Positions 1-8,961 of a stretch of DNA of 64,000 nt are shown here, piece after piece (positions within the stretch are counted from its first letter, which is position 1; each line of letters opens with the position of its first letter). The stretch is from JBGQOG01 sp052113705 (GTDB taxonomy: Bacteria > Pseudomonadota > Alphaproteobacteria > Rhodobacterales > Rhodobacteraceae), in contig NZ_JBGQOG010000011.1 of assembly GCF_052113705.1 (NCBI RefSeq), positions 1-64,000 on the forward strand, given 5' to 3'. The notes beneath the pieces were generated by a model. The model saw nothing but the letters and a program-made list of their open reading frames with translations, was not told the origin of the DNA and made no database searches. The translations under genes and the position numbers were made by a program.

Positions 1-169
1 CTGCACCGTCTTGCGCGGCCATTCGGGCCCAGCTGTGGCCGACGCCATCCGCAAAGAACCGCTCGGTCAGGGCCGAGGTCATCTCAAAATAGCGCGGGTA
101 GAAAACGATCCCGGCGGGGTCGCAGTGGTTGAATTCGACCTGTCGGCGCAGGGTGAAAGCCTCGGTCAT
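1..169 (-). CDS. 4HBT-family acyl-CoA thioesterase (3' part outside window)
   Basis: Only the first 56 codons lie in the window; the gene continues past base 1. The N-terminus carries the hot-dog thioesterase signature HCDPAGIVFYPRYFE (about residues 14-28), in which the Asp of DPAG is the usual catalytic acid of 4-hydroxybenzoyl-CoA thioesterases. The ATG overlaps the TGA of the upstream SDR gene (ATGA at 166-169), so the two are translationally coupled. Beside an aromatic-CoA hydroxylase, a role in releasing free acid from a ring-hydroxylated acyl-CoA is likely. The exact substrate is inference. Confidence 0.85.
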   Translation of the reverse strand, partial: MTEAFTLRRQVEFNHCDPAGIVFYPRYFEMTSALTERFFADGVGHSWARMAAQDGA

Positions 170-909
170 GTTTCGCCCCCGGAGACCGAAATGGCCTGGC
201 CGGTGACCATATCCGAGCCCGGCGCGCAGAGCCAGAGCACCGCCTGCGCCACATCGTCCGGCGGCACAAGGCGGTGCATCGGGTTGGACGCTTCAAGCGA
301 GGCGCGCGCCTCTTCGGGGCTGCGGCCGGTCTTGGCGACGATCGTGGCGATCGAGCGTTCGGTCATCTCGGTGTCAAGAAAACCGGGGCAGATCGCATTG
401 ACGGTGATGCCTTTGCGCGCCAGCTCCAGGGCCAGCGATCTGACCATGCCGATCACCCCATGTTTGGCCGCCGCATAGGGCGCCACATAGGGATAGCCCT
501 TCAGTCCCGCCGTGGAGGCAATGGCGATCAGCCGCCCCCAGGGCTTGTTCTGCAAGGCTTTGGTGCCCTCGCGCAGCGTCAGGAACGTGCCGGTCAGATT
601 GGTCGTCAGCATCCGCTCAAAGGCCGCCAGTTCGGTGCGCGCGAAGGGAGCGCTTTCCGAGGCGCCCGCATTGGCGATGACGATATCGGGCGAAAATCCC
701 GCCACCATCGCCACCATTGCCGCCTCGTCGGTGATGTCGCAGACTGTGGTTGAGATGCGCGGATGCCGGGCGGCAACCTCGGCCAGAGGTTCTGGCCTGC
801 GACCGCAGATCAGCACCTCTGCCCCCGCCTCTGCCAGCCGCAGGGCGATGACGGCGCCGACGCCGGAGCCGCCGCCGGTGACCAGCGCTTTGCGCCCCGC
901 GAGGCTCAT
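166..909 (-). CDS. SDR-family NAD(P)-dependent dehydrogenase
   Basis: A 247-residue classical short-chain dehydrogenase. The cofactor loop TGGGSGVG is at 11-18, NAG at 80-82, and the catalytic set N104, S132, Y145, K149 is intact. It overlaps the upstream monooxygenase gene by four bases (stop 906-908, start ATG at 909) and the downstream thioesterase by ATGA, so it sits inside a tightly coupled operon. It probably oxidises a 3-hydroxyacyl-CoA or alicyclic hydroxy-CoA intermediate generated after ring attack. Family assignment is firm; the substrate is not readable from sequence. Confidence 0.9.
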   Translation of the reverse strand: MSLAGRKALVTGGGSGVGAVIALRLAEAGAEVLICGRRPEPLAEVAARHPRISTTVCDITDEAAMVAMVAGFSPDIVIANAGASESAPFARTELAAFERMLTTNLTGTFLTLREGTKALQNKPWGRLIAIASTAGLKGYPYVAPYAAAKHGVIGMVRSLALELARKGITVNAICPGFLDTEMTERSIATIVAKTGRSPEEARASLEASNPMHRLVPPDDVAQAVLWLCAPGSDMVTGQAISVSGGET

Positions 910-3191
910 GACGCCATCGCCTTGGCGCGTTCGGCAAGGGTGATCGCCTGACGGCGACCGCCCTCATAGGGCGCGGGCCAGGCCTGTTTGCTGTCACCCA
1001 GAGCCACCGCCGCATGCAGCGTCCAATAGGGGTCGGCCAGATGCGGCCGCGCGAGCAGCACCAGATCGGCACGCCCCGCCATCAGGATGGAATTGACGTG
1101 GTCCGCCTCGTAGATATTGCCCGCCACCATCGTTGGCGCGCCGATCTCGTTGCGCAGGCGGTCCGAGAAGGGCACCTGGAACATCCGGCCATAAACCGGT
1201 TGTTCGGCCTTGTCGGTCTGGCCCGAGGAGACGTTGATCGCATCGGCCCCGGCCTCGGTGAACATCCGCGCGATGGCCACGGCCTCTTCGGGCGTCACCC
1301 CGGCATCGCCCATCCAGTCATGCGCCGAGATCCGCACCGTCATCGGCTTCTCGGCAGGCCATTCGGCGCGCATCGCGTGGAAAATCTCCAGCGGATAGCG
1401 CATCCGGTTCTCGAGCGTGCCGCCATAGTCATCGCGGCGCTGATTGGTGACCGGCGAGATGAAGGAAGCCAGCAGATAGCCATGGGCAGCGTGCATTTCG
1501 ATCATGTCAAAGCCCGAGTCGCGCGCGGCGCGGACCGCCGTGACAAACTCGGCCTTCACCTGATCCATATCGGCGCGGTCCATCGCCTTGGGGATGGTGT
1601 TGCCGGGCAAGAGCGGCACCTCGGAGGCCGAGAGCAGCGGCCAGTTCTCGCCCTCGGGCAGCGCCTGATCGATGCCATCCCACGCCAGACGGGTCGAGCC
1701 TTTGCGGCCCGCATGGCCGATCTGCGCGCAGATCTTTGCGCGCGTTTCGCCATGGACAAACGCCGTCAGCCGTTGCCACAGCGGCACTTGCTCCGGGCCA
1801 AGGCAGGCGCAGCCCGGGGTGATGCGGCCCTGCATGCTGACACAAAGCATCTCGGTGAACACAAGGCCCGCACCGCCTTTGGCGCGCTCGGCGTAATGCA
1901 CGAAATGCCAGTCATTGGGCATGCCGTCACGCGCCTTGTATTGCGCCATTGGCGACACCACGATGCGGTTGGCCAGCGTCATGTCGCGCAGCCTGAACGG
2001 TGCGAACATCGGGCTGCGGCCCGCCTCGCCGCCTGCCTCTTTCTGAAACCAGGCCTCCGCCGAGGCAAGCCAGGCGGGATCGCGCAAACGCAGGTTTTCA
2101 TGGCTGATCCGCTGCGAGCGGGTGAGCAGGGAATAGGTGAACTGCGTCAGATCCAGCGTCAGATAGCGCTCCACCTCTTCAAACCATTCGGTGGAGTTGC
2201 GCGCCGCCGAAGTCACCCGCAGCACCTGCAATTTGCGCTCTTCTTCATAGGTTTGCAGCGCCTGCTCCAGGGGGGTGCCGGCATTCAGCACCTCGGCCAG
2301 CGCAATCGCGCTTTCCATCCCCAGCTTGGTGCCCGACCCGATCGAGAAATGCGCCGTCGCCGAGGCATCGCCCAACAGGACGACATTGTCGAAATACCAC
2401 CGCTCACAGGTGACGCGCGGGAACTGGATCCAGGCCGATCCCCGGATGTGGTTGGCATTGGTCATCAGCTTGTGCCCGCCAAGGTGCCGGGCGAAAATCT
2501 TCTCGCAGAGCGCGATGCTCTCTTGCTGGTTCAACCGGTCAAATCCAAAAGCCCTGAATGTCTCCGGGCCGCATTCCACGATGAAGGTCGCGGTATCGGC
2601 GTCGAACTGATAGGCATGTGCCCAGATCCAGCCATGCTCGGTCTCTTCAAAGATGAAGGTGAAAGCATCATCGAATTTCTGATGCGTGCCCAGCCAGACG
2701 AAATGATTGCGGCGCATGTCGATGTCGGGGCGGAACCGGTCGGCGTAGATCGTCCGGGTCTTTGAATTCAGCCCATCCGCCGCGACAACGAGGTCATGCG
2801 AGGCCTTCAGTGCCTCTATCTTTTCCGGCGTGATGTCACTCTCGAACTGCAGCACAACACCCAGCTGGCGCGCGCGCTCTTGCAGCAGCAACAGCAGTTT
2901 CATCCGGCCAATCCCGCAAAAACCGTGGCCGCCGGAGGTCATCGCCTCATCGCCGCGCACGGTTTTCACATCATCCCAATACGCGAAATTCTCGCGGATC
3001 ATCGCCTCCGAGACCGCGTCATTGCTCCCGAAATTGCTCATGGTTTCATCCGACAGCACAACACCCCAGCCGAATGTGTCGTCGGCACGGTTGCGCTCAT
3101 AGAGCGTGACCTCATGGCTGGCGTCGCGCAGTTTCATCGAGATGGCGAAGTAGAGGCCCGCAGGCCCCCCGCCGAGAACAGCAACTTTCAT
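906..3191 (-). CDS. Bifunctional salicylyl-CoA 5-hydroxylase / OYE-type oxidoreductase (2-aminobenzoyl-CoA monooxygenase/reductase-like)
   Basis: A 761-residue two-domain flavoenzyme. Residues 1 to about 385 form an aromatic-ring FAD monooxygenase (GGGPAGLYF at 8-16, GDASATAHFS FAD motif). From about 395 to the end is an Old Yellow Enzyme/NADH:flavin oxidoreductase barrel (NRIVVSPMAQY, HAAHGYLLASFISPVTNQR, DDYGG). This fusion is the architecture of 2-aminobenzoyl-CoA monooxygenase/reductase, which hydroxylates and partly reduces an aromatic CoA thioester. The N-terminal half alone resembles salicylyl-CoA 5-hydroxylase. It is the first gene of the minus-strand operon; its ATG is preceded by an AT-rich promoter region. 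Substrate could be anthraniloyl-CoA or salicylyl-CoA. No CoA ligase is visible here, so it may lie left of the window. Confidence 0.88.
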   Translation of the reverse strand: MKVAVLGGGPAGLYFAISMKLRDASHEVTLYERNRADDTFGWGVVLSDETMSNFGSNDAVSEAMIRENFAYWDDVKTVRGDEAMTSGGHGFCGIGRMKLLLLLQERARQLGVVLQFESDITPEKIEALKASHDLVVAADGLNSKTRTIYADRFRPDIDMRRNHFVWLGTHQKFDDAFTFIFEETEHGWIWAHAYQFDADTATFIVECGPETFRAFGFDRLNQQESIALCEKIFARHLGGHKLMTNANHIRGSAWIQFPRVTCERWYFDNVVLLGDASATAHFSIGSGTKLGMESAIALAEVLNAGTPLEQALQTYEEERKLQVLRVTSAARNSTEWFEEVERYLTLDLTQFTYSLLTRSQRISHENLRLRDPAWLASAEAWFQKEAGGEAGRSPMFAPFRLRDMTLANRIVVSPMAQYKARDGMPNDWHFVHYAERAKGGAGLVFTEMLCVSMQGRITPGCACLGPEQVPLWQRLTAFVHGETRAKICAQIGHAGRKGSTRLAWDGIDQALPEGENWPLLSASEVPLLPGNTIPKAMDRADMDQVKAEFVTAVRAARDSGFDMIEMHAAHGYLLASFISPVTNQRRDDYGGTLENRMRYPLEIFHAMRAEWPAEKPMTVRISAHDWMGDAGVTPEEAVAIARMFTEAGADAINVSSGQTDKAEQPVYGRMFQVPFSDRLRNEIGAPTMVAGNIYEADHVNSILMAGRADLVLLARPHLADPYWTLHAAVALGDSKQAWPAPYEGGRRQAITLAERAKAMAS

Positions 3192-3490
3192 GGCGCAGGC
3201 TTTCCGTTGTTTGGCTTGCCCCGACAGTACCGCACCGTGAATTTATTTCAAGTATAAAATATATGGACTGCCGCAAAGAAAGCATTCGCTTCCCGGAGGT
3301 GGTGCTCTGGGCGCTGCCGCGTCTTTGGCGGGCTTCGGGAAAAGCCTTGACCCATCGGCGGATGTTCATATAGTTTAAACATAAAGCAATAATCGGCCCG
3401 GCAGCCGCGGTGTGGCGGCTTTCCCCACAGGAACTGCAGGCGCTTGGCCATTGCCCGTGCCGCGATACACAGGAACAAGGACCCCCCCCG
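3192..3490. promoter_or_regulatory. Divergent intergenic region between the monooxygenase operon and the thioesterase
   Basis: These 299 bases separate divergent genes and hold no gene I can support. An AT-rich patch at 3240-3264 contains an inverted repeat TTTAT-N7-ATAAA (3242-3258). On the minus strand the same patch reads TATACT (3251-3256), a plausible -10 for the monooxygenase operon. A second AT-rich patch holds the 8-bp palindrome GTTTAAAC (3373-3380). Both could be regulator sites; no regulator gene is adjacent. Confidence 0.45.
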
Positions 3491-3910
3491 ATGCCCTTTA
3501 TGATGTCGAAACCGATGCGCTTTGGTGATTGTGATCTGACCGGGATCGCCTATCACCCGGCATATCTCTCAATGCTGGTTGACGTGAATGAGGCGATGTT
3601 TGCCTCGTTCGGGGTGACCTGGAAGGAGCTGATGTTCGAGCGCCATCTGGGCCTGCCGAGCGTCCGGATGCAGATCGAATTCAAGAAGCCCGCAACCTAT
3701 GGGGATGTGCTTGATTTCAACGTGCATGTCCGCAAGATCGGCAGGTCATCGCTTGATCTCTACACGGTGGTCAAGGTTGGCGACGATGTGATCTGGACGA
3801 TTGAACAGCTGATCGTGATGACCTCGACGAAAGACCACAAATCGCATCCCTGGCCGGATGATTGCCGCGCGGGGCTGCAACGCTATCTGCACCCGGAGCT
3901 TGCCGTGTGA
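3491..3910 (+). CDS. 4HBT-family acyl-CoA thioesterase
   Basis: A 139-residue hot-dog thioesterase with the signature FGDCDLTGIAYHPAY near the N-terminus. The ATG at 3491 is chosen because AAGGA (3477-3481) sits nine bases upstream and the protein then starts just before the motif, as is usual in the family; the frame is open further upstream to 3410 without a ribosome site. It is divergent from the fused hydroxylase operon and is a second thioesterase next to it, so it may act on a different CoA intermediate (for example gentisyl- or salicylyl-CoA). Substrate is inferred only. Confidence 0.85.
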   Translation: MPFMMSKPMRFGDCDLTGIAYHPAYLSMLVDVNEAMFASFGVTWKELMFERHLGLPSVRMQIEFKKPATYGDVLDFNVHVRKIGRSSLDLYTVVKVGDDVIWTIEQLIVMTSTKDHKSHPWPDDCRAGLQRYLHPELAV

Positions 3911-3980
3911 GGGCGCAGTCTTTCGGGGGTCAGCGCTCCTCCGATCTGCCCGAAGGGGCCGTGCGGCCCTGTTCGGCGTG

Positions 3981-4017
3981 ATGCCCCCGTGCGGCGCTTC
4001 TGCGCAGACGGGGGCAT
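3981..4017. terminator. Bidirectional terminator-like hairpin
   Basis: A perfect 10-bp inverted repeat, ATGCCCCCGT (3981-3990) and ACGGGGGCAT (4008-4017), with an inner GCGC-TTCT-GCGC stem. It lies between the convergent thioesterase and Hint genes and touches the Hint stop codon. There is no T-tract. Confidence 0.6.
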
Positions 4018-5753
4018 CAGTGCAGCTGATGCGCTGCTTTGCGCAACGCCCCGGCGGCGAGCATTTCGCAGGCTTTGCGTTTGCGCAATGTCGGGCGCAC
4101 GTGCGGGCCAAAGGCCGCGTGATCTGCGCCGCAGAGGGAAGGCAGGCGGCGCACCAGATCGACCCAGTTGCGCCGCCCCAACATCCGCTGCGCCATCGGG
4201 CCGGGATAGAGGCTCTCAACCGCCGCCCCTTCCGCCGAGAGGATGTGATGGCCGTCGAGGAGCAGGGCGTGATACGTCACCTCTTTGCACCCGCGCATCT
4301 CCTGCACACCCCACATGCCCACCAGCGCCTTGGCGGGCACCAGCACGTTTTGCGGCGCATCGGCCTGATGCACGAGCAGATGATGCTGTGGTGAGACGAT
4401 CAGGGCACGGCAGGGCTGGTCCGGGCCCAGTGCGCCCGCGGGCAGCCGGATCGGGCGCTGCTGCGACCCGGCGTCGGTGAAGGTCACCCGCCGCGCGCCA
4501 ACCCAGATCAGCGGCAGGGGACCACAATCGCGGGTCAGCACGAGGTCGCCCGCCCGAAGGTCCTCGACCGGGCGGGCGCCGTCCGGCGTGTCAATCCGTG
4601 TGCCGCTTGCGAAACAGGGAAAGGTGCGGGCAGCCTCAAAGGAGGTAAATGTGGCGCCGTTGTAGGTCAGGGCGTGGCCCTGCGTGTTCCAGCTGCCATC
4701 AGGGTTCTGCGTCCAGCCCGCCGCCGTGGCACTGCTGGCGAAGGCGGCCTCCTGATCGCGGGGAATGTGCAGGACCAGCGTGTCATTGCCCGAGCCGCCG
4801 CTGATCGTGCCGCTGCTGTCGCGGTTGGTTGTGCCGAGGATGAGCGTGTCATCGCCGCCCTGCAGGGAAAAGCTCGAGCCAAAGGACCAGTTGTCGCCAA
4901 AGGTCCATGTCTCGCTGCCCGAGATGGATCCCGTTACGGCGCCGTCGATGGTGGCACCGTCACCGAAGGTGAAAGTGTTGTCGTTATTGCCGCCGCCAAC
5001 GGCCAGAGGGCCCGCGATATGGACGTTGTCGCCCGCGATGAAGGTCTGGGTGTTGCCCGAACCGCCAAGATAGATGCCGCCGCCCACCGTCACCCCGTCG
5101 CCGAAAGTGGCGGTGTTCACATTCGACGACCCGCCCCAGGTGATGGCGCCATTGACCGCCGTGCCTGCCCCCAGTGTCAGCTCGTAACTCCCATAGCCGC
5201 CGCCGATCGCGATGGCGCCGTCGATCACCGCGTTGGGCCCGCTGGTGATCGTGACATCAAGATAGCTGCCGCCCACATCAATCGCCGTGCCACCGGCGTT
5301 GCCAAGCGTCGCGCCGTCGCCCAGTGCGATGTTGATGTCATTATGCGCGCCCGCGGCGCCGGAACCTGACAGATAGACCCGCCCGATCGCGGCATTGTCG
5401 CCCAAAGTGAGATTGAACTGGTCAAGCGAGGTGCCGCCCCAGGCCGAGGTCAGATTGAAATTGCCCATGTCGACGCCATCGGCAACCACGACATCCGGGT
5501 TGATCCCGGCATTGAAAGTTACGGTATGGATGACCGAACTGTTGCTGGCGCTGGCATCGAAATGCACCTGCGCCGAAATTGGCGCTGATCCCACACCGTT
5601 GCTGAACGAGAAGCTCTGCGTCACATCCGCCCCGACGACATAGATATCGGCCGGGTTGGTCACCGACAACACCTGACCGGACCCGCTCAGCACGATATCA
5701 TCAGGGCCGAGGGGGCCGCTGTATCCGGGTTGATAGATGTGTCGGGTTGCCAT
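4017..5753 (-). CDS. Hint-domain protein with glycine/aspartate beta-repeats
   Basis: A 578-residue protein. ATG 5753 is chosen because AGAGAGAAAG precedes it; the frame is open to 5966 but that extension is Arg/Pro-rich and lacks a ribosome site. Residues about 100-340 are imperfect 22-26-residue repeats built on FGDG..(V/I).G.I..GG, followed by an RTX-like GGSGNDTLVL, suggesting a stacked beta-roll or solenoid. From C380 onward is a Hint (hedgehog/intein) module: CFASGTRIDT start, VSPQHHLLV block, then an Arg/Lys-rich tail. Such modules can cleave the chain at the Cys and are common in secreted Rhodobacteraceae proteins. No Sec signal peptide is seen, so type I export is possible. Its biological role is unknown. 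Confidence 0.8.
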   Translation of the reverse strand: MATRHIYQPGYSGPLGPDDIVLSGSGQVLSVTNPADIYVVGADVTQSFSFSNGVGSAPISAQVHFDASASNSSVIHTVTFNAGINPDVVVADGVDMGNFNLTSAWGGTSLDQFNLTLGDNAAIGRVYLSGSGAAGAHNDINIALGDGATLGNAGGTAIDVGGSYLDVTITSGPNAVIDGAIAIGGGYGSYELTLGAGTAVNGAITWGGSSNVNTATFGDGVTVGGGIYLGGSGNTQTFIAGDNVHIAGPLAVGGGNNDNTFTFGDGATIDGAVTGSISGSETWTFGDNWSFGSSFSLQGGDDTLILGTTNRDSSGTISGGSGNDTLVLHIPRDQEAAFASSATAAGWTQNPDGSWNTQGHALTYNGATFTSFEAARTFPCFASGTRIDTPDGARPVEDLRAGDLVLTRDCGPLPLIWVGARRVTFTDAGSQQRPIRLPAGALGPDQPCRALIVSPQHHLLVHQADAPQNVLVPAKALVGMWGVQEMRGCKEVTYHALLLDGHHILSAEGAAVESLYPGPMAQRMLGRRNWVDLVRRLPSLCGADHAAFGPHVRPTLRKRKACEMLAAGALRKAAHQLH

Positions 5754-6156
5754 CCGCTTTCTCTCTGGCGGTGGGGGACCGCACGCCTGACGCAGGGTAA
5801 CCGCGCAGGCATTCAAAAGTGGTAAACGGCGCCGGATCTGGCTCTTTGCGCCGGGGCTGCGGCGCCGGACCCGCTCCCCTGGTCGCGCCGTTTCGCCGGG
5901 CCGCGCTGCACCAAATGCGCGGCGGCCGGCGGCAACACAGGGGTGTGGCGTGGCATCCACGCTCACGACCTCTGTCGCAGGTTTTCTCGGGGTTCACAGA
6001 AATCCCGGAGCGGTTTCTCAACAGAAATCCGGTGTCTGCACCGCGCCGCGCGCTGCCGCCGCTACGATGGATCGGGGGCCGGAACAGTTCGCCCTCGCGC
6101 GAAGCATCCGAGGCATGGGCCTGTCATACCCGGGGCCAACCCCATGGAGGATGCGA
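5754..6156. other. Divergent intergenic region, Hint gene / MFS gene
   Basis: About 400 bases with no supported gene. It contains two direct copies of ACAGAAATCC (5996-6005 and 6021-6030, 25 bp apart), the second forming part of an inverted repeat TTTCT-CAAC-AGAAA, and two copies of GGCGCCGGA further left. These could be regulator sites for the MFS gene. No clear sigma70 boxes are visible. Confidence 0.35.
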
Positions 6157-7446
6157 ATGAGACGTTCACCTGCGCCCGGCACAGTCCCGTTCTTTGGCTG
6201 GCACGTCGTTGCGGCGACATTTCTGCTGGCCGTTTTCGGCTGGGGTGTCGGCTTTTACGGACCGCCGGTGTTCTTCTACGCTGTCGTGTCCCGCACCGGA
6301 TGGCCGGTGGCGCTGGTCTCGGCGGCGGTGACGCTGCATTTTCTGGTCGGCGCGTTCGTGGTCGCCAATCTGCCCGGGCTCTATCAGCGGCTCGGCGTGC
6401 CGCGGGTGACCCTGTTGGGCGCGACGGTGCTGGCCATCGGCATTCTGGGCTGGGCAGTGGCTTCGCATCGCTGGCATCTCTTTCTGGCCGCCACGCTCAG
6501 CGGGGCCGGATGGGTTGCGATGGGCGCCGCGGCGGTGAACGCGCTCATCGCGCCCTGGTTCAGCCTGCGCCGTCCCGCGGCGCTTGGCATGGCCTACAAT
6601 GGGGCAAGCCTTGGCGGGGTCATCTTCTCGCCGCTCTGGATCGTGCTGATCGGCGCGCTTGGCGTTGTCCCGGCCGTTCTGGCGGTGGGGGGCACAATGG
6701 TGGCAGTGGTGGCCCTGCTGTCCTTCCGCGTCTTTGCCCGCACGCCGGAAAGCCTGGGGCAGGCCCCGGATGGGGAGAATGCGCCGCCCGAGCCGACCCG
6801 CGCAGCCGCAGCGGTGCTCCCGATGGGCCACACGCTCTGGCGGGATCGCCGGTTTGTGACGCTGGCGGCCGGGATGATGCTGGGCCTTTTTGCGCAGATC
6901 GGATTGCTGGCACATCTCTTTTCTGTGCTGGTCCCCATGCTCGGCGAAAAGACCAGCGGGCTTGTCATGGGGGGCGCCACGGTGGCGGCGATCGCGGGCC
7001 GCTTTGCCGTCGGCTGGCTGATGCCCGCCGATGCCGACCGGCGTCTGGTCGCCTGCCTGAGCTATGGCCTGCAGCTGACAGGCTCGGTGTTTCTGATCCT
7101 GTCGGTGCCCTTTGGCAGCCTGTGGCTCATCCCGGGTATTGTCCTGTTCGGGTCGGGGATCGGCAATGCAACCTCGCTGCCGCCGCTGATCGCGCAGCGT
7201 GAATTCCTGCCCGCCGAAACGGCACGGGTGGTGCCGCTGATCGTGGCCATCGGTCAGGCGGGATACGCCTTTGCGCCGCTCGCCTTTGGCCTGTTGCGCG
7301 CGGTGGGCGGGGGGCCGCAATCGGGATCAGGCGCCATGCTCCTCTTTCTGGGGGCAGCCCTTGTCCAGGGCGCCGCAATCATGTGCTTTCTGCTCGGGCG
7401 CAGACGGGACCCGCAAGGTCGCCGCCGCGTTCCCGCGCGGGGATGA
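6157..7446 (+). CDS. MFS transporter
   Basis: A 429-residue major facilitator superfamily carrier with about 12 hydrophobic segments and a central hydrophilic loop (roughly residues 200-220). ATG 6157 is preceded by TGGAGG (6145-6150) at six bases; ATG 6151 would sit directly on that ribosome site. It opens with the hydrophobic stretch FFGWHVVAATFLLAVFGWG, reminiscent of the oxalate/formate antiporter-like and CynX-like groups. It stands alone, divergent from the Hint gene and convergent with tctA. Substrate cannot be read from sequence. Confidence 0.85.
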   Translation: MRRSPAPGTVPFFGWHVVAATFLLAVFGWGVGFYGPPVFFYAVVSRTGWPVALVSAAVTLHFLVGAFVVANLPGLYQRLGVPRVTLLGATVLAIGILGWAVASHRWHLFLAATLSGAGWVAMGAAAVNALIAPWFSLRRPAALGMAYNGASLGGVIFSPLWIVLIGALGVVPAVLAVGGTMVAVVALLSFRVFARTPESLGQAPDGENAPPEPTRAAAAVLPMGHTLWRDRRFVTLAAGMMLGLFAQIGLLAHLFSVLVPMLGEKTSGLVMGGATVAAIAGRFAVGWLMPADADRRLVACLSYGLQLTGSVFLILSVPFGSLWLIPGIVLFGSGIGNATSLPPLIAQREFLPAETARVVPLIVAIGQAGYAFAPLAFGLLRAVGGGPQSGSGAMLLFLGAALVQGAAIMCFLLGRRRDPQGRRRVPARG

Positions 7447-7458
7447 GGGGATCACGCC

Positions 7459-8958
7459 TCAGCGCTGGTCGCGCGCGGGGCGCGCCCTGAGGCCTTTGCA
7501 GCCGGACCAGATCAGCAGCAACACCGTCACCACAATGACCGTGGCGCTGATCGGCTCGGTCACGAAAACCGTCAGATCCCCGCGCGAGAGCAGAAGCGCG
7601 CGGCGGAAATATTCCTCCATCATCGGGCCGAGGATAAAGCCCATCAGCAGGGGGGCGCCGCTCATCTTGACCAGCCGCATTGCAAAGCCGAGTGCGCCGA
7701 TCCCCAGCACCACGAGCACATCGAAACTGGCCAGCTTGATGCTGTAAACCCCGACACAGATCAGACAGATGATCGCGGGGTAGAGAAAGCGGTACGGGAT
7801 GTTCAGCAGCCGCACCCAGAGCCCGACCAGCGGGATGTTCAGCACCAGAAGCATGAGATTGCCGATCCAGAAGCTAGCCACCAAGGCCCAGAAAAGATTG
7901 GCATTATCAACCATCAGCTTCGGCCCCGGCGGAATGCCGTGGATCATCAGCGCGCCCAGGATCAGCGCCATCGTGGCGCTGCCCGGAATGCCGAGTGTCA
8001 GCGTGGGGACAAAGGCGGTTTGCGCGGCGGCGTTGTTGGCGGCCTCGGGGGCGGTCACCCCCTCGATGATGCCGGTGCCGAATTTTTCGGGATGTTTGCT
8101 GACCTTTTTCTCCAGCGAATAGGCCAGAAAGGACGCGATGGTGGGGCCGGTTGCGGGCAGCGCGCCAAGGACCGAACCGAGAAAGCCGCCGCGCAGGATC
8201 GGCATCACACTAGTCTTCACATCGTCGCGCTTGGGCAGCATGTCGCGCAGCCGCACGCGGGCCGAGATGGCTTTGTGGTCTTTTTGCAGGACGCTCGCCG
8301 CGATTTCGGAAATGCCGAACATGCCCATCGCAATTGCGATCACACTGATGCCGTCAAAAAGGTCCACCGAGCCGAAGGTGAACCGCTGGATCCCGGTGTT
8401 GATGTCGGTCCCGACAGTGCCCAGCAACACGCCCAGCACCACGGCGGCACAGCTTTTGATCACCGCGCCCTGTGACATGGTGGTTGAGGCGATCAGCCCC
8501 AGCACCATGACCGAGAAATAATCGGCCGGCCCGAACGAGAGCGACATGCGCGCCAATGCCGGGGAAAACGCCGCCAGCAAGACGATGCCGATCGAGCCGC
8601 CGATGAAGGAGGCGATGGCGGTGATGAACAGGGCCACGGGCGCGCGGCCTTTCAGGGTCATCTGATAGCCGTCGAGGCTGGTCACCGCACTCGAGGCAGA
8701 GCCAGGAAGGTTGATCAGAATGGATGAGATCGAACCGCCATATTCCCCGCCATAGTATATGCCCGCCAGCATGACGAGCGCGGCATCCGGCGAGAGATAA
8801 AAGGTCAGGGGCAACAGGATCGAGATGCCGATCATCGAGCCGATGCCGGGCAAGACCCCGACAAAGGTGCCCACCGAGACGCCGACGAAGCAGTAAAACA
8901 GGTTCGCGGGCGACATTGCCTGCACGAAACCTGCGCCCAGATTTGCCAACAGCTCCAT
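7459..8958 (-). CDS. tctA: Tripartite tricarboxylate transporter, large permease TctA
   Basis: A 499-residue membrane protein of the TctA family with the signature GTFVGVLPGIG at 30-40 and a second conserved block (APEAANNAAAQ, LGIPGSATMA) in the middle. TctA is the 12-TM channel of TTT uptake systems and works with TctB and a periplasmic TctC. It starts three bases after the tctB stop. The tctC gene lies divergently across a shared promoter region, a split arrangement compared with the usual tctCBA operon. Substrate is probably a carboxylate used by the ligase and crotonase genes at 10721-13144. Confidence 0.93.
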   Translation of the reverse strand: MELLANLGAGFVQAMSPANLFYCFVGVSVGTFVGVLPGIGSMIGISILLPLTFYLSPDAALVMLAGIYYGGEYGGSISSILINLPGSASSAVTSLDGYQMTLKGRAPVALFITAIASFIGGSIGIVLLAAFSPALARMSLSFGPADYFSVMVLGLIASTTMSQGAVIKSCAAVVLGVLLGTVGTDINTGIQRFTFGSVDLFDGISVIAIAMGMFGISEIAASVLQKDHKAISARVRLRDMLPKRDDVKTSVMPILRGGFLGSVLGALPATGPTIASFLAYSLEKKVSKHPEKFGTGIIEGVTAPEAANNAAAQTAFVPTLTLGIPGSATMALILGALMIHGIPPGPKLMVDNANLFWALVASFWIGNLMLLVLNIPLVGLWVRLLNIPYRFLYPAIICLICVGVYSIKLASFDVLVVLGIGALGFAMRLVKMSGAPLLMGFILGPMMEEYFRRALLLSRGDLTVFVTEPISATVIVVTVLLLIWSGCKGLRARPARDQR

Positions 8959-8961
8959 CGG

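Noticed and set aside
1014..2765. 583-codon open frame antisense to the fused monooxygenase
   Set aside because: It follows from high GC codon use on the other strand; composition is Arg/His/Gln-rich, with no family motif or ribosome site.
3373..3380. GTTTAAAC as a regulator site
   Set aside because: Only an 8-bp palindrome with non-matching flanks and no adjacent regulator; mentioned but not called separately.
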